The position numbers and the translations under genes are program-made. From the NCBI RefSeq assembly GCF_900108365.1, contig NZ_FNWQ01000001.1, positions 682,001-746,000 on the forward strand: a stretch of 64,000 nt of DNA, in the 5' to 3' direction. Numbering within the stretch: the stretch's first letter is position 1; each line of letters starts with the position of its first letter. Positions 25,502 to 33,410 of the stretch are shown piece after piece. A model generated the notes under the pieces. It was not told the DNA's origin and did not search any database. It saw only the letters and a list, made by a program, of their open reading frames with translations. This DNA comes from Chryseobacterium culicis (GTDB lineage: Bacteria; Bacteroidota; Bacteroidia; Flavobacteriales; Weeksellaceae).

Positions 25502-25509
25502 TAAATTTG
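25502..25509 (+). promoter_or_regulatory. sucD -7 element (TAAATTTG)
   Basis: Exact TAnnTTTG match 43 bases before the sucD ATG. No clear -33 box. Confidence 0.45.
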
Positions 25510-25551
25510 TGAGCATTAATAAAATAATAAATAAATTAAAACAACAATAAA

Positions 25552-26424
25552 ATGTCAATTTTAGTAAACAAAGATTCTAAAGTAATTGTACAAGGATTTA
25601 CAGGGAACGAAGGAACTTTCCACGCTGGTCAGATGATTGAATACGGAACAAACGTAGTAGGTGGTGTTACTCCGGGAAAAGGAGGTAGCGAGCACCTGGG
25701 AAAACCGGTATTTAATACAGTAGCTGACGCTGTTGAAAAAGCAGGAGCCAACGTAAGTATCATTTTCGTACCACCGGCATTTGCAGCAGACGCAATCATG
25801 GAAGCTGCCGAAGCAGGAATCAAAGTAATTGTATGTATTACGGAAGGTATTCCTGTAGCTGATATGGTAAAAGTAAAATCTTATATCGCAGACAGAGACT
25901 GCAGATTAATCGGACCAAACTGCCCTGGAATCATTACTTCTGAAGAAGCTAAAATTGGTATTATGCCAGGTTTCGTTTTCAAAAAAGGTAAAGTAGGTAT
26001 CGTTTCAAAATCAGGTACCCTTACTTACGAAGCGGCTGACCAGGTGGTAAGAGCAGGTTACGGTATTTCTACTGCTATCGGTATCGGTGGTGACCCAATC
26101 ATCGGAACTACTACCAAAGAAGCATTAGAGTTATTCATCAACGATCCTGAAACTGAAGCTGTTGTAATGATCGGTGAAATTGGTGGAGGTCTTGAAGCTG
26201 AAGCTGCAAGATGGTACAAAGCCAGCGGATCTAATAAGCCTGTTGTAGGATTTATTGCAGGACAAACTGCTCCTAAAGGAAGAACAATGGGGCACGCAGG
26301 TGCTATCGTAGGGGGTGCTGAAGATACAGCTCAGGCAAAAATGGAAATCATGAGAGAAAACGGAATCAACGTAGTAGATTCTCCAGCTGATATCGGTGCT
26401 ACTGTAGCAAAAATTCTAGGATAA
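25552..26424 (+). CDS. sucD: Succinate-CoA ligase alpha subunit
   Basis: A 290-residue protein of standard length. The CoA-binding Rossmann region has [13 protein letters not shown]. The catalytic phosphohistidine loop is [10 protein letters not shown], and GPNCPGI is present. With SucC, encoded elsewhere, it makes ATP or GTP from succinyl-CoA in the TCA cycle. It ends 17 bases before an outer-membrane barrel gene. Confidence 0.96.
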   Translation: MSILVNKDSKVIVQGFTGNEGTFHAGQMIEYGTNVVGGVTPGKGGSEHLGKPVFNTVADAVEKAGANVSIIFVPPAFAADAIMEAAEAGIKVIVCITEGIPVADMVKVKSYIADRDCRLIGPNCPGIITSEEAKIGIMPGFVFKKGKVGIVSKSGTLTYEAADQVVRAGYGISTAIGIGGDPIIGTTTKEALELFINDPETEAVVMIGEIGGGLEAEAARWYKASGSNKPVVGFIAGQTAPKGRTMGHAGAIVGGAEDTAQAKMEIMRENGINVVDSPADIGATVAKILG

Positions 26425-26441
26425 GACAAAACAAAAAACAT

Positions 26442-27113
26442 ATGAAAAAACTTTTATTAGCCTCAGCACTTACTCTTTCTGCTTTATCTTTTGCACAGGT
26501 GCAATGGGGAAGCACAAGATTTGGTGTTACAGGCGGCTTAAACTACTCCAGAGTATCCAATGCCCATAATCCTTCGGGCCCAAGATATACTTTTCAGGCT
26601 GGAGCTTTGGCTTTAATCCCCGTAGGAAAAACCAACCAGTTCTTTATTCAACCGGAAGTTCTGTACTATGGTGCAGGAGAAACAGGGAAAGATAAAGATG
26701 CTAAAGGAGTAAGTGGTTATGATGCAGTATATGCTAACAACTACTTAAGTGTGCCTCTTTATTTCAAAGGATATTTTTCGGAAGCTGAATCAGAATTCTT
26801 TGGATTATTAGGACCTAGATTTAACTTTTTGGTCAGTCAAAACGTTAAAGATGTTCCTTTAAACAGACCGTATTATGATCCGGACGTAACCGATCCTACA
26901 CAGCCGGCCGGCGTGAATGGAAAAGCGAAAAGCTTTAACTGGGGAATCGGTTTAGGAATAGGATATAGCTACAAAAGACAACTTGAAGTTGCTGTAAAAT
27001 ATGACTTAGGTCTTGGTGATACGTACCCTGGTCTTAAAAAAGAAACCAAAGGTACAGATAAGAAAAAATCAGAACAGGTACTGGCTCTTACGTTAAGCTA
27101 CATATTCCAATAA
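26442..27113 (+). CDS. Outer-membrane beta-barrel protein (porin family)
   Basis: A 223-residue protein with a signal peptide (cleaved after SFA, about 18). It has alternating beta strands typical of the PorT-like/OMP_b-brl_2 group: RFGVTGGLNYS, FFIQPEVLYYG, LSVPLYFKGY, and the terminal aromatic LALTLSYIFQ. Small barrels of this kind are abundant in Bacteroidota and mostly of unknown function. It may read through from sucD. Confidence 0.8.
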   Translation: MKKLLLASALTLSALSFAQVQWGSTRFGVTGGLNYSRVSNAHNPSGPRYTFQAGALALIPVGKTNQFFIQPEVLYYGAGETGKDKDAKGVSGYDAVYANNYLSVPLYFKGYFSEAESEFFGLLGPRFNFLVSQNVKDVPLNRPYYDPDVTDPTQPAGVNGKAKSFNWGIGLGIGYSYKRQLEVAVKYDLGLGDTYPGLKKETKGTDKKKSEQVLALTLSYIFQ

Positions 27114-27131
27114 AATAGAATATTTCAAAAT

Positions 27132-27167
27132 AAAAAATCCCGGAAACTCAGTTTCCGGGATTTTTTT
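27132..27167. terminator. Strong bidirectional terminator
   Basis: A 16-bp perfect stem centred on ATCCCGGAAAC / GTTTCCGGGAT with A and T flanks. It serves the barrel gene (+) and the ABC permease gene (-). Confidence 0.92.
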
Positions 27168-27184
27168 ATATGGCTGATATTAAA

Positions 27185-28495
27185 TTATCCTTTAATCCAC
27201 TTCCATAGCTCTTTCATGGTCGCTTTATTTCCATACATCAAAATACCTACACGATAGATTTTTCCGGCCAGGAAGATCATAAAAACAGTAGTTGCCAGCA
27301 ACAGTACGATTGATAGTACAATCTGCCATACAGGAACTCCAAAAGGAATTCTTGCAATCATCGCAACAGGTGAAGTAAACGGAATGATAGACAGCCAGAA
27401 ACCCAGGGGACCGTCCGGATTGTTCATTAATGTGAAGCTTCCATACATCCCTAATGTTAATGGTAAAATGGCAAATAAAGTGAATTGCTGTGTCTCAGTT
27501 TCGTTATCTACTGCAGAACCAATGGCTGCATAAATAGAGCTGTAAAATATATATCCCAGAAGGAAAAACACAATAAATACAAAAATAATCAATGGGAAAT
27601 TCAGTTCCAGTAAACTGTGGGAAATTTGTGTAGCAAGCTGTCCCATATCCAGTTTAGCAGTGATTTCTTCATTTCCGCCAGGGATATTCTTCTGAAGAGG
27701 AGAGAAGCCGGTATTTAAAACCAGTGCTCCAATTACAGACATGGTGATCCAGATGATAAACTGAGTCAGTGCAACCATAGTTACCCCTAAAATCTTACCC
27801 ATCATCAGTTCAAAAGGCTTTACAGAAGAAATAATAATTTCCACAACACGGTTGTTCTTTTCTTCCAGCACACTTCGCATCACTCTTACCCCATAAATGA
27901 TAATGAACATGAAAGTAACATACATCAAAACCATGCTCAGCCCGGATTTTACTCCAAACGCAAGATCAGAGTCTTCTTTATTGTTATCTGTCACGTTGAT
28001 GGTCTTTAGCGTGAAGCTTTTATCCAGATCATTAAGCTGAGCCTCCTGAATACCCAGTTGTTTTATTTTTTCTTTTTTAACAACATTGCTGATATCAGAA
28101 ACAATTCTCTGTTTTGTATCAAACCCGATTTTACTGTTGATGACAAGTCTTGTATCCTTTTCAAGTTCATCAAAATTCTGATTTTTCAGTTCAGGAAGAA
28201 TCAGAATGCCGTCCAGAGACTCATTTCCCTTTAAATTGTTGATCTTGGATTTTTCATCCGCAGCAGAAACAAAAACATAGTTTAATTTCTCGTTAGACTT
28301 CAGCTGGTCTGTAAACAGACCGCTTTTATCAACCACTTCTATGATACTGTGAGACTCATTGGCTTTAAACATAAGCCCAATCACCGCTCCAAAAGCAATA
28401 ATCATTACCGGCGCCAGCAAAGTCAGTATAATGAAAGATTTTTTCTTAACCTGTGTAAGAAACTCTCTTTTCGTAATTAAAAAAATATTATTCAT
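27185..28495 (-). CDS. ABC-2 type transporter permease (NatB-like)
   Basis: A 436-residue membrane protein with one N-terminal transmembrane helix (about 20-42), a large periplasmic domain (about 43-170) and five or more helices in the C-terminal half. The segment VRVMRSVLEEKNNRVVEIIISS is the ABC-2/NatB hallmark. It lies 4 bases downstream of its ATPase gene. NatAB exports sodium in Bacillus; the substrate here is unknown. Confidence 0.85.
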   Translation of the reverse strand: MNNIFLITKREFLTQVKKKSFIILTLLAPVMIIAFGAVIGLMFKANESHSIIEVVDKSGLFTDQLKSNEKLNYVFVSAADEKSKINNLKGNESLDGILILPELKNQNFDELEKDTRLVINSKIGFDTKQRIVSDISNVVKKEKIKQLGIQEAQLNDLDKSFTLKTINVTDNNKEDSDLAFGVKSGLSMVLMYVTFMFIIIYGVRVMRSVLEEKNNRVVEIIISSVKPFELMMGKILGVTMVALTQFIIWITMSVIGALVLNTGFSPLQKNIPGGNEEITAKLDMGQLATQISHSLLELNFPLIIFVFIVFFLLGYIFYSSIYAAIGSAVDNETETQQFTLFAILPLTLGMYGSFTLMNNPDGPLGFWLSIIPFTSPVAMIARIPFGVPVWQIVLSIVLLLATTVFMIFLAGKIYRVGILMYGNKATMKELWKWIKG

Positions 28496-28499
28496 AAAA

Positions 28500-29411
28500 T
28501 TAAGGATGGTTACTTACAGCATTAATAAACACTTCATTCATGCTCGGAATTCTCTCGTCGAATGACCTCACTTTTCCTACCTGTACCAGATCCAGAAGTA
28601 CTTTATTCTGGCTTTCTTCATTTTTCAGGTCAAAAGAAACAAGATTATTTTCATTCGACAAATTGAATATTTCATAGTTGCTTTTGAAATTCTCAAACTG
28701 CTCACTGCTTACCTCAGAAAGGGTAACCCCAAAAATATTTTTCTTGAATTTTTCCCTTACATCAAAAACCCTTCCGTCAATAATTTTCTTGGAATTGTTG
28801 ATCAGAGCAACATAATCGCACATTTCCTCCACACTTTCCATTCTGTGGGTAGAAAGAATAATCGTGGTACCATTATTTTTGAGATCAATGATCTGATCTT
28901 TGATTAAGTTGGCATTTACAGGATCAAAGCCTGAAAAAGGCTCATCCAGAATTAAAAGATGAGGTCTGTGTAGAACTGTTACCACGAACTGAATCTTCTG
29001 AGCCATACCTTTAGAAAGTTCCGAAAGCTTTTTCTTCCACCACTGGTCGATATGCAGTTTTTCAAACCATTTTTTGGCCTCATTCAAAGCATCACTCTTG
29101 CTCATTCCTTTCAGTTCCCCAAAATAAAGAATCTGGTCGCCGACACTCATATTTTTATACAAGCCTCTTTCTTCCGGCATATAACCAATATCTTTGATAT
29201 GGGTGGGGTTGAGTTGATCTCCATTGATGAAGATATTTCCTGAGTCGGCCTGAGTAATTTGGTTAATGATACGGATAAAAGAAGTTTTTCCGGCTCCGTT
29301 GGGACCTAAAAGCCCATAAATACTGCCTTTTGGGACATGGATGCTGAAATCATCCAGCGCGACCTTTTTTCCGGCATTATAGGTCTTTTTAATATGTTCA
29401 GCTTTTAGCAT
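28500..29411 (-). CDS. ABC transporter ATP-binding protein (NatA-like)
   Basis: A 303-residue ATPase. Walker A is GPNGAGKTS (about 36-44), the signature is LSKGMAQK and Walker B is LLILDEPFSGFDP. A C-terminal extension of about 80 residues ends in EVFINAV, as in CcmA/NatA-type proteins with a regulatory tail. It partners the permease immediately downstream. Confidence 0.88.
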   Translation of the reverse strand: MLKAEHIKKTYNAGKKVALDDFSIHVPKGSIYGLLGPNGAGKTSFIRIINQITQADSGNIFINGDQLNPTHIKDIGYMPEERGLYKNMSVGDQILYFGELKGMSKSDALNEAKKWFEKLHIDQWWKKKLSELSKGMAQKIQFVVTVLHRPHLLILDEPFSGFDPVNANLIKDQIIDLKNNGTTIILSTHRMESVEEMCDYVALINNSKKIIDGRVFDVREKFKKNIFGVTLSEVSSEQFENFKSNYEIFNLSNENNLVSFDLKNEESQNKVLLDLVQVGKVRSFDERIPSMNEVFINAVSNHP

Positions 29412-29491
29412 TAAAAATATTCTTTTTACAATTAGTATTAAAAAGTCCCGAAAGTTACGGAAATATTAAAACAGAATTCATGTAAAAAGAA

Positions 29492-29518
29492 AAAATCCTG
29501 ATGATTATCAGGATTTTA
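29492..29518 (-). terminator. Terminator after the sorting-domain gene
   Basis: An 11-bp stem AAAATCCTGAT / ATCAGGATTTT with a 4-base loop. The minus-strand transcript continues into TTTTTTC. Confidence 0.85.
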
Positions 29519-29520
29519 AT

Positions 29521-29871
29521 TTATTGTTTTACGATTTGAGTAACTTTCTGCGTATTGTCACTTAAAATATAACGGATCATGTATTTTCCGGGCTTCAGTT
29601 TTTCAATATTGATTTCGCCGGAATTCATGTTGACTGTATAACTAGCGACCTGCATACCCAAAATGGAATAAAAAGTCACACTTTTGATTCTTAAAGAAGA
29701 ATCTTTTGCCTTAATAATAAGGAAATCCTTTGCAGGATTCGGATAGGCAAGCAATACACCATCATCCGCTTTTTGAGTGATGGAACCCGGCTCTCTAAGC
29801 TGAGCTTTTAAATTGTTGGAAAATCCAACAAAAGTGCCTACAAATAGAAATAAAAGTAAAAGTTTTTTCAT
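29521..29871 (-). CDS. Small secreted protein consisting mainly of a T9SS type A sorting domain
   Basis: A 116-residue protein: signal peptide (MKKLLLLFLFVGTFVGF..., about 1-24), a short linker, then a type A C-terminal domain. Hallmarks are LLAYPNPAKDFLIIK, SILGMQVASY, LKPGKYMIRYI and the terminal VTQIVKQ. There is almost no passenger ahead of the sorting domain. T9SS substrates normally carry a large cargo, so this is either a degraded gene, a surface-anchored mini-protein or something that occupies the secretion machinery. The start at 29871 is chosen because it begins the signal peptide. Confidence 0.8.
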   Translation of the reverse strand: MKKLLLLFLFVGTFVGFSNNLKAQLREPGSITQKADDGVLLAYPNPAKDFLIIKAKDSSLRIKSVTFYSILGMQVASYTVNMNSGEINIEKLKPGKYMIRYILSDNTQKVTQIVKQ

Positions 29872-29953
29872 CAAATTTATAATTTCTCGAATATATATAA
29901 CAAATGTAATACATTCTACAATGTCATACAATAGTTTTTTGTAGAACTTATAT

Positions 29954-29961
29954 TAAATTTG
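29954..29961 (+). promoter_or_regulatory. hemB -7 element (TAAATTTG)
   Basis: Exact TAnnTTTG match 28 bases before the hemB ATG. The upstream TTTG at 29938 is only 12 bases away. Confidence 0.45.
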
Positions 29962-29989
29962 TAGAAACTTATTCAAAAAGTATTCCAAA

Positions 29990-30979
29990 ATGATACATTC
30001 AAGAAATAGAAGACTTAGAGTTAATGAATCTATCAGAAGTTTGGTAAGAGAAAATGTGCTTACAACTGATGATTTTGTAATGCCGATCTTCGTAATGGAG
30101 GGCGAAAACAAGCAGGAGGCAATCCCGTCTATGCCGGGAATTTTTAGGCGGAGTATAGATTTAACCGTCAGGGAATGTAAGGAATTATTTTCTTTGGGTG
30201 TAAAAGCTGTCAATTTGTACATGAAGGTGTCTGAACATCTTAAGGACAATACCGGAAAAGAAGCATGGAATAAAGACGGATTAATGCAGAATACGATCAA
30301 AGCAATCAAAGATGCCGTTCCCGGAATGATTGTAATGCCGGATGTGGCCCTGGATCCTTATTCCATCTACGGACACGACGGAATTATTGAAAACGGAAAA
30401 GTTCTGAACGATGCTACCAATGATGCACTGGCAAGAATGTCGGTCTCTCATGCAGAAGCCGGGGCAGATCTTGTAGCTCCAAGTGATATGATGGACGGAA
30501 GAGTATTGGTTATTCGTGAAGCATTGGAAGAAAGCGGATTTACTGATGTAGGAATTGTAAGCTATGCGGCCAAATATGCCAGCTCTTTCTATGGACCCTT
30601 CAGAAGTGCTTTAGACAGCGCTCCAAAAGATGATATGGAAATTCCGAAAGATAAAAAAACGTATCAGATGGATTTCCACAATACCCGTGAAGCATTGAAT
30701 GAAGTGTTCAAAGATATTGATGAAGGTGCAGATGTTATCATGATCAAACCGGGCCTTCCTTATCTGGATATCGTTTCCAAAGTACGTGAAGCCATTGATC
30801 TTCCTATCGCCGTTTATAATGTAAGCGGAGAATATGCCATGGTAAAAGCGGCAGCTCAGAATGGCTGGCTGGATAATGATAAAACAATCATTGAAAGTTT
30901 AACCTGTTTCAAAAGAGCAGGAGCAGATATGATTTTCACTTATTTTGCAAAAGAGGCTGCTATCTTACTGAATAAATAA
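29990..30979 (+). CDS. hemB: Delta-aminolevulinic acid dehydratase (porphobilinogen synthase)
   Basis: A 329-residue HemB. The two Schiff-base lysines are Lys195 (SYAAKYASS) and Lys253 (IMIKPGLPY). The cysteine-rich zinc site of some HemBs is replaced by DVALDPYSIYGHDG, as in the Pseudomonas-type enzymes. That predicts a zinc-independent, magnesium-using enzyme. It makes porphobilinogen from two aminolevulinates in haem synthesis. Confidence 0.96.
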   Translation: MIHSRNRRLRVNESIRSLVRENVLTTDDFVMPIFVMEGENKQEAIPSMPGIFRRSIDLTVRECKELFSLGVKAVNLYMKVSEHLKDNTGKEAWNKDGLMQNTIKAIKDAVPGMIVMPDVALDPYSIYGHDGIIENGKVLNDATNDALARMSVSHAEAGADLVAPSDMMDGRVLVIREALEESGFTDVGIVSYAAKYASSFYGPFRSALDSAPKDDMEIPKDKKTYQMDFHNTREALNEVFKDIDEGADVIMIKPGLPYLDIVSKVREAIDLPIAVYNVSGEYAMVKAAAQNGWLDNDKTIIESLTCFKRAGADMIFTYFAKEAAILLNK

Positions 30980-31063
30980 AACTTATAGAAGTAAGGATCG
31001 GGAAAAGAACGTTAATGTTTAGTTAATTGCTTCTGCAAGACCATTTCGAATAGATAAATCAGG

Positions 31064-31071
31064 TATTTTTG
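31064..31071 (+). promoter_or_regulatory. -7 element before the GG-leader peptide (TATTTTTG)
   Basis: Exact TAnnTTTG match 51 bases before the ATG of the small peptide. It suggests the peptide has its own promoter. Confidence 0.45.
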
Positions 31072-31122
31072 AGTTAAACTAATTTCGAGAAACGAAATAA
31101 TTACAACATCAAAAAATTATTT

Positions 31123-31269
31123 ATGAGAAATCTTAAAAAAATTGAGAGAAATCAATTGAAGGAAATCAAAGGCGGCGACATTATTATTGACAATCCGAAC
31201 TGCGGAACATGGTGTAAAGGAATCTGGCATCCATGTACAATCAATCATCTGGCTTGTCCTCCCGAGTAA
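31123..31269 (+). CDS. Double-glycine-leader bacteriocin-like peptide
   Basis: A 48-residue ORF. The leader MRNLKKIERNQLKEIKGG ends in Gly-Gly at 17-18, with hydrophobic residues at -4 (Ile15), -7 (Leu12) and -12 (Ile7), the classic C39-peptidase leader pattern. The 30-residue core has four cysteines (27, 31, 38, 45; spacing x3, x6, x6) and two tryptophans, suggesting two disulfides or another modification. It has its own candidate promoter and a strong terminator. No C39 transporter or maturase is adjacent. Such leaders are common on unassigned peptides in Chryseobacterium. Activity is unproven. Confidence 0.75.
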   Translation: MRNLKKIERNQLKEIKGGDIIIDNPNCGTWCKGIWHPCTINHLACPPE

Positions 31270-31292
31270 TATTCCGAACCTGTAATAAAAGC

Positions 31293-31324
31293 AAAAAAGC
31301 TGTTCCATAAGAACAGCTTTTTTT
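31293..31324. terminator. Bidirectional terminator after the GG-leader peptide
   Basis: A 13-bp perfect stem AAAAAAGCTGTTC / GAACAGCTTTTTT with a 5-base loop. It also ends the TM2 gene on the minus strand. Confidence 0.9.
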
Positions 31325-31342
31325 ATACCTATTTACTGAATA

Positions 31343-31636
31343 TTACAGCCAGCCTTTTTTTCCATAAACATACGTATCATCAAATTGCTTATCACTCATG
31401 AAAAGATATAAAATTCCTTCAATAAAAGGAATAATAGAGGCCGCTCCTAAAGTAAATATATTCAGGGACACCTGAATAATTCCTTCTTTCGTATATCCCA
31501 GGTAAAATTTATTTAAAGCCAGCCAGCCTACAAGAATTCCCAATAAAGCTGCAGGAATTTTTTTCTCTGAACGGTAAGGAATACTGTTCTGCTGGTTTTG
31601 TGCATTTTCTGTTTTTGTATACCCGTAATTTTCCAT
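31343..31636 (-). CDS. TM2 domain-containing protein
   Basis: A 97-residue protein. A polar N-terminus (1-24) is followed by a TM2 domain: AALLGILVGWLALNKFYLG as the first helix, GYTKEGIIQ, then a second helix through IPFIEGILYLFM. TM2 proteins are small inner-membrane proteins with no settled function. It is a single-gene unit. Confidence 0.85.
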   Translation of the reverse strand: MENYGYTKTENAQNQQNSIPYRSEKKIPAALLGILVGWLALNKFYLGYTKEGIIQVSLNIFTLGAASIIPFIEGILYLFMSDKQFDDTYVYGKKGWL

Positions 31637-31778
31637 TTTGTATTATTTTAAGTGTTTGATATGTTTTTACTATAAGTAGATCAAAATTGTGAAAAGTTAC
31701 AATGATTTGGAAATGAATAAGTTTACATTTAACGCAAACAAGTTGACATTAACCTGTAAGGGAAGTTTATATTTTTGA

Positions 31779-31786
31779 TATATTTG
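31779..31786 (+). promoter_or_regulatory. lptB -7 element (TATATTTG)
   Basis: Exact TAnnTTTG match ending only 4 bases before the ATG at 31791. The transcript would be leaderless. Confidence 0.5.
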
Positions 31787-31790
31787 TCCT

Positions 31791-32852
31791 ATGATTTTAC
31801 GAGGAGAAAACTTAATCAAAGAATACGGTCCTAAAAAAGTTGTAAAAGGCGTTTCTGTACAGGTTCAACAGGGAGAAATTGTTGGTTTGCTGGGTCCGAA
31901 CGGAGCAGGAAAAACCACATCGTTTTATATGATTGTAGGATTGGTTAAGCCTACTTCAGGAAAGATTTTTCTCGATAAACAGGAGATTACTACAGATGCC
32001 ATGTACCGAAGAGCCCAAAAGGGGATAGGGTATCTGGCTCAGGAAGCTTCGGTTTTCAGAAAGCTGTCCGTAGAGGAAAATATTATGGGAGTACTGCAGC
32101 TTACCAAGCTTTCCAAGCGTGAGCAGCAGATAAAATGTGATGAACTCATTGAAGAGTTTTCTTTACAGCACGTTCGTAAAAACAGAGGAGATCTTCTTTC
32201 CGGAGGAGAGAGACGTAGAACCGAAATTGCTCGTTGTCTGGCTACAAGCCCGAACTTCATTCTTCTGGATGAGCCTTTCGCGGGGGTAGACCCGATTGCC
32301 GTGGAAGATATCCAGAAAATTGTAAGAAGCCTTGTCGATAAAAACATCGGAATTCTGATTACTGACCACAACGTACAGCAGACTCTGGCCATTACCAATA
32401 AAACCTACATTATGTTTGAAGGAAAGATCCTGAAAGAAGGACTTCCGGAAGATCTGGCAAACGATCCGCAGGTAAGAGAAGCATATCTCGGTGAAAACTT
32501 CGTTTATCAAAGTATTTTAGATAAACCTAAAAAGAAGAAATACGCTTATAATATCTGGGCAGGTAATTTTGATTCAAAAGCACAGCTGCAGGGATTCGTC
32601 AGTGAAAATTTCAGTCAGTTTGATGATCTCAGGCTGCTGCATGGTTTTGAAGAAGTCAGCTTTGCTACTTTAGCCAATTCTGAAATTGAGCATATCTTTA
32701 ATGATGTGGTAGATAAGAACGCCAATAATTCATTTGTTTTGCAGAAAAAGGAAATTAATTCACAATATTCTCTGGAGCAGGCAGAAGCAGAGTCTAAAGA
32801 AGCCAGCAGAAAAGAGCTGCACTACCTTACTACTTATCTGTTTGAAGGATAG
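31791..32852 (+). CDS. lptB: LPS export ABC ATPase LptB with C-terminal extension
   Basis: A 353-residue protein. Residues 1-245 are a standard LptB: Walker A GPNGAGKTT, Q-loop region GYLAQEASVFRKL, signature LLSGGERRR, Walker B FILLDEPFAGVDP and the switch TDHNVQQT. E. coli LptB is about 240 residues, so about 105 extra residues follow YLGENF. They are charged and probably helical or mixed, with no domain I recognise. LptB2FG energises LPS transport, which suits the nearby lipid A genes. Confidence 0.9.
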   Translation: MILRGENLIKEYGPKKVVKGVSVQVQQGEIVGLLGPNGAGKTTSFYMIVGLVKPTSGKIFLDKQEITTDAMYRRAQKGIGYLAQEASVFRKLSVEENIMGVLQLTKLSKREQQIKCDELIEEFSLQHVRKNRGDLLSGGERRRTEIARCLATSPNFILLDEPFAGVDPIAVEDIQKIVRSLVDKNIGILITDHNVQQTLAITNKTYIMFEGKILKEGLPEDLANDPQVREAYLGENFVYQSILDKPKKKKYAYNIWAGNFDSKAQLQGFVSENFSQFDDLRLLHGFEEVSFATLANSEIEHIFNDVVDKNANNSFVLQKKEINSQYSLEQAEAESKEASRKELHYLTTYLFEG

Positions 32853-32957
32853 GAAGAGGTTCGCAGAAAAATTCTTTACTGCTTTTTTTCTAAGACTTTG
32901 TAAGAAAAAATTAGGATATTGGAAATTAAATATAAGGATTGCTGTAATGAGCAGGTC

Positions 32958-33404
32958 TTAGGTTTGGTTTGCTGTATTCTCTTGCCCGGCAAATATGATT
33001 TCCCAATTATTAAAAGCGAGGTCAGATAATTGATGCTGGTTCATACTGTCGATGAAAGCTTGATAAGCGATATCTAAGAAGGATTTCAGCTTACATTCAT
33101 AAGACACAAATACACAAGATTTTGAAAAACAGTTGATGATTGGGCTGTCATCCTGTTCCAGTAAATGGATAAGATCTCCTAATCCTTTTTTCTGAGCTTT
33201 CTCAGAAATGGTAATTCCTCCGTTTTTTCCTCTTTTTGTTAACACCAGCTCTTTTTTAGACAGAAATTGAACCACTTTAATGAGATGATTACGCAGAATA
33301 TTAAGTCTTTCAGACAATTCATCCAAAGAAGAAGAGGCCTTATCATTTTGATTTAAATAGATTAAGACGCGCAAACTATAATCAGTAAAGTGGTTCAGTT
33401 TCAT
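32958..33404 (-). CDS. nsrR: Rrf2 family nitric-oxide-sensing repressor NsrR
   Basis: A 148-residue winged-helix Rrf2 regulator. The recognition region is NILRNHLIKVVQFLSKK and the wing TKRGKNGGI. Three cysteines, Cys92, Cys97 and Cys104, give C-x4-C-x6-C, close to the NsrR Fe-S cluster pattern. The gene is 6 bases downstream of hmp on the same strand, so it probably autoregulates the NO-detoxifying operon. Iron-sulfur cluster loss on NO exposure would relieve repression. Confidence 0.88.
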   Translation of the reverse strand: MKLNHFTDYSLRVLIYLNQNDKASSSLDELSERLNILRNHLIKVVQFLSKKELVLTKRGKNGGITISEKAQKKGLGDLIHLLEQDDSPIINCFSKSCVFVSYECKLKSFLDIAYQAFIDSMNQHQLSDLAFNNWEIIFAGQENTANQT

Positions 33405-33410
33405 GAATTG

